DNA from: Thermoleophilia bacterium
GTDB taxonomy: Bacteria > Actinomycetota > Thermoleophilia > Gaiellales > Gaiellaceae
Length of the DNA: 40,966 nucleotides
NCBI GenBank assembly: GCA_014534345.1
Contig: JACVRR010000009.1
Span: 1-40,966, forward strand
Direction of reading: 5' to 3'
Made by a program: the position numbers and the translations under genes. Positions within the stretch are counted from its first letter, which is position 1; each line of letters starts with the position of its first letter. The notes under the pieces are model-generated. The model saw only the letters and a program-made list of their open reading frames with translations. It was not told the DNA's origin and did no database searches. This document shows positions 1 to 7,592 of the stretch, piece by piece.

Positions 1-57
1 CTGGTGGCCGAAGTGCACGCCGGCCTCCAGCAGCTCCCGCATCGCGACGACTGCCAC
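1..57 (-). CDS. rpsB: 30S ribosomal protein S2, N-terminal fragment (runs off the left edge)
   Basis: Reverse complement reads GTG-AVVAMRELLEAGVHFGHQ, the S2 N-terminus; GGAAAGG Shine-Dalgarno-like sequence upstream. Confidence 0.85.
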   Translation of the reverse strand, partial: MAVVAMRELLEAGVHFGHQ

Positions 58-179
58 GCGATCAGCCCCTTTCCGGTGTGGTTTGGGTCATGCTCCGGTG
101 GGCCGGCGCGGAACCGCGCTCAGGGCTGCGGCACCCCCGCTCCGGCTGGTCTCCGGGTTGTGGAACGAACCGGCGCAGT

Positions 180-1106
180 CTAGCGGCCGCCCACCGGCCC
201 GACGGCGGCGCGCGCGAGCACGCGCGCGCGCTCGAGCGCCGCGGCGAGGTCGGCGGGCAACGCCGACGTCAGCTCGACCCGCTGGCCGCCGAACGGGTGC
301 GGGAAGGCCAGCCGGGCGGCGTGCAGGAACTGGCGCTCGAGCCCGAGGTCGCCGCGGACGCCGTAGACGGGGTCGCCCGCCACCGGCAGCCCGATCGCGG
401 CCAGGTGGACGCGGATCTGGTGCGTGCGCCCGGTCTCGAGGCGGACGGCGAGGAGGGCGTGGTCACGCAGCAGCTCACGAAGCTCGAAGTGGGTGACCGC
501 CTCGCGCGGCGTCTCGGTGTCGAGCGACTGGCGCGTCGGGTCGGCGCGGTCGCGTCCGATCGGCGCCTCGATCCGGCCGCGCCGGGATTGCGGACGCCCC
601 CGCACGAGCGCCAGGTACTCGCGCTCGAGCTCGCGCCGGCGGACCAGGCGCTGCAGGCGCCGGTGGGCGTCGTCGGAACGCGCGACGACGAGCAGCCCCG
701 AGGTGTCGCGGTCGAGGCGGTGGACGATCCCGGGGCGGTCGGAGTCGCCACCGCCCGCCGCGCGGCCGAGCAGCCCGTGCACCAGCGTGCCGGTCGCGCG
801 GCCGGCTCCCGGATGGACGACGAGGCCCGCCGGCTTGTCGACTACCAGCAGGTGCTCGTCCTCGTGGACGACCCGGAGCGGGACCGGCTCCGCGGCGAGC
901 GGCTCGGGAGCTGCCTCGGGGAGCTCGAGCTCCAGCTCCTCGCCGCCCTCCAGCCGGTGGCTCTTGGCGCGCGCCGTGCCGTCCACGCGCACGAAGCCCT
1001 GGGCGAGGACGCGCTCCGCGGCGGCGCGGGACCCCAGCTCCGGCAGGGCGGCGAGGAACCGGTCGAGCCGCGTCCCCGCGGCCGCCTCTGGAACCGTGAC
1101 CCTCAG
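180..1106 (-). CDS. rluD: RluD/RluA-family 23S rRNA pseudouridine synthase (S4 domain plus catalytic domain)
   Basis: LRVTVPEAAAGTRLDRFLAALPELGSRAAAERVL (S4-like), GIVHRLDRDTSGLLVVAR (catalytic HRLDRDTSG), GRTHQIRVHLAAIGLPVAGDPVYG. Start uncertain: only a CTG overlapping the lspA stop fits. Confidence 0.9.
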   Translation of the reverse strand: MRVTVPEAAAGTRLDRFLAALPELGSRAAAERVLAQGFVRVDGTARAKSHRLEGGEELELELPEAAPEPLAAEPVPLRVVHEDEHLLVVDKPAGLVVHPGAGRATGTLVHGLLGRAAGGGDSDRPGIVHRLDRDTSGLLVVARSDDAHRRLQRLVRRRELEREYLALVRGRPQSRRGRIEAPIGRDRADPTRQSLDTETPREAVTHFELRELLRDHALLAVRLETGRTHQIRVHLAAIGLPVAGDPVYGVRGDLGLERQFLHAARLAFPHPFGGQRVELTSALPADLAAALERARVLARAAVGPVGGR

Positions 1107-1699
1107 CGCCGCGCTCGTGGCGCCGCATCGCGGTCGGCTGCGATCAGGGCCGCGAGCAGGATCGCGACGCCGACGACGATGAACGTGTCGGCGAGGTTGA
1201 AGGCCGGCCAGAAGTCGACGTCCAGGAAGTCGGTCACCGCGCCGAGGCGGATCCGATCGAGCAGGTTCGAGATGCTGCCCCCGAGCACGAGCCCGAGCCC
1301 GATCGGCAGCAGGGGATGCCGGGCGGCCGAGCGCGCGAAGAAGACGAGCATCCAGGCGACGACGAGCGAGGTGAGGACGATCACCGCCGAGGTCGCGGTG
1401 GGGAACAGCCCGAACGCGATCCCCGAGTTCTCGACGTGGTGGATCGAAAATGGGCCGGCCACGCGGATCTCCTCGCCCAGCGCGACGCGGCTCGCGACGA
1501 GATGCTTCGTCACCTGGTCGGCGAGCGCGGCCGCGCCGGCCACCAGCGCGAGCGCCCCCCACTCGGCCGCGTTCGCTCCGACGCGGCGCTCGGCAACCGA
1601 GAGCGGCGTCAGCGCGTCGGATGCGGACCCGACGCGGACCTCGGGCACGGTCGGGCGACTGCCGCGCGGGGGCGGCGTCTCGGGTGCGGCCTCGCCCAT
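1103..1699 (-). CDS. lspA: Lipoprotein signal peptidase (signal peptidase II)
   Basis: ALADQVTKHLV, HHVENSGIAFGLF, GGSISNLLDRIRLGAVTDFLDV, AFNLADTFIVVG: LspA motifs with both catalytic Asp. Confidence 0.92.
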   Translation of the reverse strand: MGEAAPETPPPRGSRPTVPEVRVGSASDALTPLSVAERRVGANAAEWGALALVAGAAALADQVTKHLVASRVALGEEIRVAGPFSIHHVENSGIAFGLFPTATSAVIVLTSLVVAWMLVFFARSAARHPLLPIGLGLVLGGSISNLLDRIRLGAVTDFLDVDFWPAFNLADTFIVVGVAILLAALIAADRDAAPRARR

Positions 1700-1706
1700 C
1701 GGCCGG

Positions 1707-2084
1707 TTAGTCGAGCCGCTCCTGCGCGCGCGCGTCGTCGATGCAGAGGTCGGCCCACGGCCGGGCCTCGAGCCGCTCGGGCGCGATCTCGCGGCCGCAC
1801 ACGCGGCACGTGCCGTACGTGCCGTCCTCGATGCGCCGGAGCGCGCCGTCGATGGCGGTGAGAACCGCCTCGGCGTTGCCCTCGAGCGTGTAGTCGAGCT
1901 CGCGGTCGAAGGTCGCGGTCGCGGTGTCGCCCATGTGGTTGTCGGCGCTGCCGGAGACGAGCTCACCCGTCTCGTCCTCGAGCGAGCCCGGGTTCTCGCG
2001 GTGGAGGTGGTCGATCGCCGCGACGACGCGCTCGCGCTCCTCCAGCAGCATGGTCCGAAAGCGGTCGGTGTCGGGAAGCGTCAT
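1707..2084 (-). CDS. TraR/DksA-type zinc-finger protein
   Basis: GTYGTCRVCGREIAPERLEARPWADLCIDDA resembles the DksA C4 finger; the fourth Cys position is Asp. Confidence 0.82.
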   Translation of the reverse strand: MTLPDTDRFRTMLLEERERVVAAIDHLHRENPGSLEDETGELVSGSADNHMGDTATATFDRELDYTLEGNAEAVLTAIDGALRRIEDGTYGTCRVCGREIAPERLEARPWADLCIDDARAQERLD

Positions 2085-2377
2085 GGCCGTCGATCCTTTC
2101 TCTCCGCGGCGCGCAGCCGGCGTTCGGCCTCGGCCGCCGCGAGTCCCCGTACGCCGATCGTCTTGTCACGCGCGCCGTGTCCCGAAACGACGGCGACGCT
2201 CGCCGGGGACACGACCAGCGTACGCGCGAGCAGCTCGACGACGGCACGGTTCGCGGCGCCTCGCTCCGGTGGCGCCGCGACGCGGACCTTCCAGGCATCG
2301 CCGTGCCGACCGACGAGGGCGTCCTCCGACGCGCCCGGGACGACACGGAGGCGGAGGCGGGCGGAGGGCTCGGCCAT
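2081..2377 (-). CDS. DUF167/YggU-family protein
   Basis: LRLRVVPGASEDALVGRHGDAWKVRVAAPPERGAANRAVVELLA; ATGA overlap with the next gene. Confidence 0.83.
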   Translation of the reverse strand: MAEPSARLRLRVVPGASEDALVGRHGDAWKVRVAAPPERGAANRAVVELLARTLVVSPASVAVVSGHGARDKTIGVRGLAAAEAERRLRAAERKDRRP

Positions 2378-2399
2378 GCCGGAATCGTAGCCCTGCGCG

Positions 2400-2858
2400 T
2401 CAGGCGGCCTCCGCCTCGGCGCGCCCCTCGGCCAGTGCGCGGGGCCCCGGCTCCTCGAGCGTGTCGAGCGCCGCGCGTAGCAGCGCACGAACGCGCCGGC
2501 ACTCGCCCAGCAGCCGCTCCCGCTCGGCGAGCGCCTCGCGGACGGTCGCGCGCGCCTCGGCGTGCGCCTCCTCCATCACGAGCTGCGCCTCGCGCTTGGC
2601 CTGGTCCCTGAGCTCGTGCGCGGAGCGCTCGGCCGACACGAGCGTCGTGCGCAGCAGCGACTCGAGCTCCCGGTGGCGGGTCAGCTCGGCCTCGAGGTGC
2701 TCGACGCGGTCGAAGAGGTCGGCGCGTTCGCGCCAGACGTCCTCGTAGTTGTCGGCGAGCTCGGCCAGCAGGCGGTCGACCGCCCCGCGCCGGTACCCGC
2801 CGCCGAGACGCTTGCGGGGTAGCGGGCTGTGGCGCAGCTCGACGGGTGTGAGGGTCAT
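2400..2858 (-). CDS. DivIVA-domain coiled-coil protein
   Basis: N-terminal LTPVELRHSPLPRKRLGGGYRRGAVDRLLAELADNYE (DivIVA-like) then a long coiled coil; located next to yggT/lspA. Confidence 0.8.
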   Translation of the reverse strand: MTLTPVELRHSPLPRKRLGGGYRRGAVDRLLAELADNYEDVWRERADLFDRVEHLEAELTRHRELESLLRTTLVSAERSAHELRDQAKREAQLVMEEAHAEARATVREALAERERLLGECRRVRALLRAALDTLEEPGPRALAEGRAEAEAA

Positions 2859-2867
2859 CGCGACCTC

Positions 2868-3176
2868 CTAGAGACGGGTGAGCAGCGAGTTGATGACGCG
2901 CTCCGCCAGCAGCAGCGCGAAGATGGCGATAACCGGCGACAGGTCGAGCGGCCCGAGCGGGGGCAGCACGCGGCGGAAGATCCGCAGGTACGGCTCGCAC
3001 ACGTCGTACAGGAAGCGCTGGATCCGATTCAGCCAGAGGGAGTACGGCAGCCGGATCCAGCTCGTGATGATGTACGCGAGGATCAGCAGCGTGTAGACCA
3101 GCACGAACGCGCTCACGAACCGCTGGACCGAGTCGACGGCGTCCGCCAGCACGATGAAGTTGGCCAGAGCGCCCAT
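2868..3176 (-). CDS. YggT-family membrane protein
   Basis: VYTLLILAYIITSWIRLPYSLWLNRIQRFLYDVCEPYLRIFRRVLPPLGPLDLSPVIAIFALLL; typical length and YggT motifs. Confidence 0.9.
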   Translation of the reverse strand: MGALANFIVLADAVDSVQRFVSAFVLVYTLLILAYIITSWIRLPYSLWLNRIQRFLYDVCEPYLRIFRRVLPPLGPLDLSPVIAIFALLLAERVINSLLTRL

Positions 3177-3430
3177 CCGAGGTTCGTTCGCCTCCCTCTG
3201 TCCAAACCCTACGCGCGCGGGCTGCCGGCCCGCGGTTCCGCGCATCCGGAGTGACCAGGCGACCTCCCGGCGCCGATGCTCTCCGGCCGACGTCCTGACG
3301 GACCCACCTTCCGAGCACCGGCGTCCTAACTCGTTCGTGGGAGCGAGCACCCTCGGCGCCCGGTCGATGTACGCGCGTCGGGTCGAAACGACGCGAACCG
3401 CGCACACGCCAACCAACAAGGAGCTTCCTA

Positions 3431-3874
3431 GTGGAGAATTACGCACGGCGGATCGTCGGGACGAGGTGGATCCTCGCACTGACGCTCGGCGCGACCGCCT
3501 TCGCCACGGTCTTCGCCTTCGCCGCCTCGCTCACCGTCACCTCCGGCGGTCTCGGGGCCGGGAACGCCGCCGTGACCTCCTGCGACACCGACGGCGTCAA
3601 CACGAGCCACGGCGTCACCTACGCGGCCACGACGGGCTACAAGGTGACGACGGTGACGGTCACGAACATCGGCGTCAACGGCGCCTCGGCGAACGGCGCC
3701 TGCGCCGGGAAGTCAATGCGGGTCCAGCTGACCGGCGCCTCGAATGCATCGCTCGGCGAGAAGACCGTGACGCTGGCCAGCCCCGGGACAGGGAGCGACT
3801 CGCAGGTCGACTTCACGGCCAACGATGTCGCAGCCAGCTCGGTCACCGGCGTGCACGTGGTGATCTCCGGCTAG
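3431..3874 (+). CDS. Small exported protein, SipW-dependent-like (paralogue of the next gene)
   Basis: GTG start after AAGGAGC; N-terminal hydrophobic segment, then AASLTVTSGGLGAGNAAVTSC; two conserved Cys; beta-rich, Ser/Thr/Gly-rich. Confidence 0.7.
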   Translation: MENYARRIVGTRWILALTLGATAFATVFAFAASLTVTSGGLGAGNAAVTSCDTDGVNTSHGVTYAATTGYKVTTVTVTNIGVNGASANGACAGKSMRVQLTGASNASLGEKTVTLASPGTGSDSQVDFTANDVAASSVTGVHVVISG

Positions 3875-3914
3875 GCGCGCCGACGAGTCCCGACCAGCTG
3901 AGCGCGCCGGGCTG

Positions 3915-4301
3915 GTGCTCCGCCTCGTCCTTCTCGCCGTCGGCCTCGTGACCGCCGCGGCTGCCATCACCCTCGCGGCAGCCGCGGCGGTGCCCGTAGC
4001 GACATCGAGCGTCGGCGCGGGCACCGGCACGGTGAGCCGTTGCGACTCGAACGGGTTCACGTTCGCGAGCGTCCGGAACACGAGCGGAGCGATCACCTCG
4101 GTGACGGTCGGCGACATCGCGTCAGCGTGCGCCGGCGGATCGCTCATGCTGACGCTGACCAACAGCTCGAGCGCGAGCATCGGCAGCGGCTCGAGCGCGC
4201 TTCCGGCGACGGGGTTCTCGGGCTCCGCGGCAGTGAGCGTCAGCCCGCAGCCGGCGGCCACGAGCCTCGCTACGTACCGAGCCATCGTGGTCGGCCCGTG
4301 A
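3915..4301 (+). CDS. Small exported protein, paralogue of the upstream gene
   Basis: Signal-like N-terminus MLRLVLLAVGLVTAAAAITLAAAAA, then VPVATSSVGAGTGTVSRCDSNG and a C-terminal region alignable to 3431-3874. Confidence 0.65.
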   Translation: MLRLVLLAVGLVTAAAAITLAAAAAVPVATSSVGAGTGTVSRCDSNGFTFASVRNTSGAITSVTVGDIASACAGGSLMLTLTNSSSASIGSGSSALPATGFSGSAAVSVSPQPAATSLATYRAIVVGP

Positions 4302-4945
4302 GGAGCGCGCTCGCCTGCGGCCTCGTCACGGCGGCCGTCGTGGTTGGGAGCGCGTACGCAGCCACGCTCGGCGTGACGAGCCGGCAGCTCACCGAGTCGT
4401 CGCGCGCGGTCGTAGTCCAGACGTGCACGCTGAGCGCCGCGACGGCCGACTCCTACACCCGCGAGGACGCGGGGAGCTCGAACTTCGGCACCGCAACCAC
4501 GCTCGACGTGCGGAATCTGCTCGCGGCCCGGCGCTTCAGCTTCGTTCGCTTCGACCTGAGCTCTTGCGCGATCCCGAGCGGCGCCTGGGTGGAGTCGGCG
4601 ACGCTGACCTTGACCGTCCTCGCCGCACCGCTAACGTCGCTCACCTACGAGGTTCACCGCGTCACGGCTGGGTGGGGCCAGGGAACGATCACGTGGAGCA
4701 ACCAGCCCGTGGTTTCGCCCTCGCCGTCCGCGACGTTCACCACCGGGACGACTGCGCCGGCGACCCGCCAGGTCGCGGTCACCGCGGACGTCGACGCCTT
4801 CGTCGCTGGGACGGCGACGAACAACGGCTGGCGAATTCGCGACCCGAACACGCTGTCGACCGGCGCGACGCTCGTCCAGTTCGCGTCCACGGAGAACGGG
4901 ACTGCGGCGAACCGCCCACGGCTCGAGATCCGGTATGCCCGCTAG
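4298..4945 (+). CDS. Exported CBM96/DNRLRE-domain protein
   Basis: GTGA overlap with the previous stop; signal-like N-terminus; ADSYTREDAGSSNFGTATTLDVRN...RFSFVRFDLSS...ATLTLTV...VTAGWGQGTITWSNQP...GWRIRD: DNRLRE pattern. Confidence 0.8.
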   Translation: MRSALACGLVTAAVVVGSAYAATLGVTSRQLTESSRAVVVQTCTLSAATADSYTREDAGSSNFGTATTLDVRNLLAARRFSFVRFDLSSCAIPSGAWVESATLTLTVLAAPLTSLTYEVHRVTAGWGQGTITWSNQPVVSPSPSATFTTGTTAPATRQVAVTADVDAFVAGTATNNGWRIRDPNTLSTGATLVQFASTENGTAANRPRLEIRYAR

Positions 4946-5486
4946 CCCGACCGCTGCTCGGCGCCTTCGCGCCGCGCTTCGCGTGATGCGGCTCGCCGCG
5001 ACGGTCGCGCTCCTCGTCGTCTGGTTCTTCGCCTTCCGGCCGCAGGCGCTCGGCGGGCCCGTTGCATACGAGCTCGTCTCCGGTACGAGCATGCTGCCGA
5101 CATTCGAGAACGGCGACCTCGTCCTGGTACGCGAGCAGAGCAGCTACGCGGCCGGCGAAGTCGTCTCGTACCGCGTGCCGGCCGGGGATCCCGCCGAGGG
5201 CGCGCACGTCATCCACCGGATCGTCGGCGGCTCGGCCTCCGAAGGGTTCGTACTGCGCGGCGACAACCGGACGGCAACGGACCTGTGGCGACCAAAGGCG
5301 GCCGACGTCGTCGGGAGCCAGTGGCTCGCGATACCGCGCGTCGGTGATGCGGCCGCCCTGCTGCGGTCGCCGCTCGTGCTCGCCACGCTCGCGGGTCTGC
5401 TGGTCACCGCGGTCGCGCTCGGCGGACGTGGCACCCGCGAACGCGAGCAGGAACGCACTCGCGTCCGAACGCCTACGACTGGTTGA
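4935..5486 (+). CDS. Signal peptidase I, SipW/ER type (S26B)
   Basis: SGTSMLPTFENGDLVLV (Ser nucleophile), HVIHRIVGG (His general base as in ER/SipW type), VLRGDNRTATDLW; N- and C-terminal hydrophobic segments. Confidence 0.88.
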   Translation: MPASPTAARRLRAALRVMRLAATVALLVVWFFAFRPQALGGPVAYELVSGTSMLPTFENGDLVLVREQSSYAAGEVVSYRVPAGDPAEGAHVIHRIVGGSASEGFVLRGDNRTATDLWRPKAADVVGSQWLAIPRVGDAAALLRSPLVLATLAGLLVTAVALGGRGTREREQERTRVRTPTTG

Positions 5487-6024
5487 AGAAGCCGTCTCGC
5501 TCGAGGAGGCGGGCGCGCTCGGCGGCTGACACCTCGACGTTCGGCGGAGTCAGCAGGAACACCTTGTCGGCGACGCGCTGCATGCCGCCGTCGAGCGCGT
5601 AGGTCAGGCCGCTCGCGAAGTCGATCAGGCGCTTGGACAGCTCGGGGTCGGCGCCCTGCAGGTTGAGGATGACCGGCATCGCGTCCTTGAACTTGTCGGC
5701 CACCTGCTGGGCGTCGTTGAAGCTCCGCGGCACGACGAGATGGACGCGGATCGCCGCCGCGGCAGCCCCGCGGGGCGGCGCGTCGACGCTCCGCAGCCGG
5801 GCGGCGGGGCGGACGACGGCCGTCTGCGCCTCGCCCGGATCCGTCCAGTCGTCGAACTCGCCCGTCCGCCGGCGCGCCGGCAGGCGGCGCACGTTCGGAC
5901 GCTCGCGGTAGGCGCGCTCGAGGCCCTCCTCGGCGGCGTAGCCGTTCTCGTCCCACTCCTCGTCCTCGTCGTCGGCGATCCCGAAGTAGACGAGCGTCCG
6001 GTTCCACAGCTCCGCCAGGCCCAT
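5473..6024 (-). CDS. sepF: Cell division protein SepF
   Basis: IRVHLVVPRSFNDAQQVADKFKDAMPVILNLQGADPELSKRLIDFASGLTYALDGGMQRVADKVFLLTPPNVEVSAAE. Confidence 0.93.
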   Translation of the reverse strand: MGLAELWNRTLVYFGIADDEDEEWDENGYAAEEGLERAYRERPNVRRLPARRRTGEFDDWTDPGEAQTAVVRPAARLRSVDAPPRGAAAAAIRVHLVVPRSFNDAQQVADKFKDAMPVILNLQGADPELSKRLIDFASGLTYALDGGMQRVADKVFLLTPPNVEVSAAERARLLERDGFFNQS

Positions 6025-6081
6025 CCCGGAGATGCTACCCCCGTCCCCGGCGCCCCTCTCCCCACCGGCCGGGGCGCGCCG

Positions 6082-6684
6082 TCACTCGCCGTAGAGGACG
6101 CGACCGAGCCGGACGAGCGTCGCCCCTTCGTCGACGGCCACGCGCCAGTCCTGGCTCGTCCCCATCGACAGCTCGCGCAGTCCGTACGCGTCGGCCAGCT
6201 CCCGCAGGCGGCGGAAGTAGGGGCGCGACTGCTCGGGATCGTCGGCAAGCGGGGGCATGGTCATCAGCCCGCGCACGTCGTGGTACAGGCCGAGGACGCG
6301 CTCGAGCTCCTCCGGCGCGACCCCCGACTTGGTCGGCTCGCCGGAGAGGTTGACCTCGACGAGCGCCGGCACCGCGAGCCGCCGCGCCGCCGACTCGCTC
6401 GCCAGCGAGTGGACGAGCTCGCACGTCTCGTTGACGGCCTTCACCTTGCGGCTCTGCAGGTGGCCGATGAAGTGCCAGCGAAACACGCTCGCGAAGCTCG
6501 CGTGTTTGGCTAAGAGGTCCTGGACTCGGTTCTCGCCCACGACTTCGACGCCCGCGTCGGCGAGCACAGCCATGTCGCCGATCGACACGTACTTGGTGGC
6601 CGCGACGACGGTAACGCCCGGTCCCGCCTCCGCGCGGACAGCCTTATAGCGCTCGCGGACGACGTCAATCGCTAGGCCGGGCAC
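6082..6684 (-). CDS. YggS/PLPBP-family PLP-binding protein
   Basis: VTVVAATKYVS, GENRVQDLLAK, WHFIGHLQSRKVK, LVEVNLSGEPTKSGV, RGLMTMPPL, LSMGTSQDWRVAVDEGATLVRLGRVLYG. Confidence 0.92.
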   Translation of the reverse strand: MPGLAIDVVRERYKAVRAEAGPGVTVVAATKYVSIGDMAVLADAGVEVVGENRVQDLLAKHASFASVFRWHFIGHLQSRKVKAVNETCELVHSLASESAARRLAVPALVEVNLSGEPTKSGVAPEELERVLGLYHDVRGLMTMPPLADDPEQSRPYFRRLRELADAYGLRELSMGTSQDWRVAVDEGATLVRLGRVLYGE

Positions 6685-6842
6685 TCGACGCACTCTGCGC
6701 GTCGCCTCGGTCGGCGAGGACGACGGCGGACGGGCGGACGATAGCGGGTAGGCGGCCGCAGTCGGCTGCGTATCCTGTTCGGCTTGTCGGTCGTGGCCCG
6801 TCGTAGCAGCTATCCAGCGTACGGGGGCCTGGAATCGCGGCC

Positions 6843-7592
6843 GTGACCGCATACCGCACGTTCGTCGGGCGAGCACTCCGGAACTACCTGCTCGGTCTCT
6901 GGGACGGGGCGGAGGACGCGTACCGGCGCTGGATCCTCGACGCGGTCGGTCGGGCGGCCCCGGAATCGCTGCTCGACGTCGGCTGCCACGACGGAAGCTG
7001 GACGAGCAGCGTCGCGGAGGCGGCCGGAAGCCAGCTCCGGCGGCTCTGTGGCGTCGAAATCGTCGAGGCCGCCGCCGAGGAAGCGCGGGCGCGTGGTATC
7101 GACGTCACCACTGCTGACCTGAACAACCCGCTTCCGTACGGCGACGGCCGTTTCGACCTCGTCCACGCGAATCAGGTCATCGAGCACGTCGCCGACCTCG
7201 ACTCGTTCGTCAGCGAGGTCCGTCGTGTCCTCGCGCCGGGTGGCCGGGCGGTGATCTGCACGGAGAACCTCGCGAGCTGGCACAACGTCGCCGCGCTGGC
7301 GCTCGGGTACATGCCGTTCTCGCTCACGAACATCTCCAGCCGAGGCGCGATCGGGAACCCGTTCAACCTCGCCCCCGTGCCCGCCGACCAGGTGGCGCAC
7401 TCGTGGTTCCACACCCGCGTGCTGACCGCCGTCGGCCTCGCCGAGCTCCTCGAGCTGCACGGACTTCGCGTTGCGGAGCGGTTCGGGAGCGGCTACCACC
7501 CGCTGCCGGCGGCAATCGCGCAGCCGGTCGCGGGCCGCGACGTCAGGCACGCCGCGTTCATCGGAGTCGTCGCGGTTCGGGCCGACGCGTGA
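6843..7592 (+). CDS. Class I SAM-dependent methyltransferase
   Basis: LLDVGCHDGSW, FDLVHANQVIEHVADLDSFVSEVRRVLAPGGRAVICTENLASW. Confidence 0.85.
   Translation: MTAYRTFVGRALRNYLLGLWDGAEDAYRRWILDAVGRAAPESLLDVGCHDGSWTSSVAEAAGSQLRRLCGVEIVEAAAEEARARGIDVTTADLNNPLPYGDGRFDLVHANQVIEHVADLDSFVSEVRRVLAPGGRAVICTENLASWHNVAALALGYMPFSLTNISSRGAIGNPFNLAPVPADQVAHSWFHTRVLTAVGLAELLELHGLRVAERFGSGYHPLPAAIAQPVAGRDVRHAAFIGVVAVRADA

Noticed and set aside
78-2390. 770-aa + strand ORF
   Set aside because: Antisense to rluD, lspA, the dksA-like gene and yggU, all recognised by motifs.
3177-3230. CGCGTAGGGTTTGGAC upstream of yggT resembles the start of the 84-bp repeated leader
   Set aside because: Similarity covers only about 16 nt; the CTCCGCnGCAG and CACCGAGG blocks are absent.
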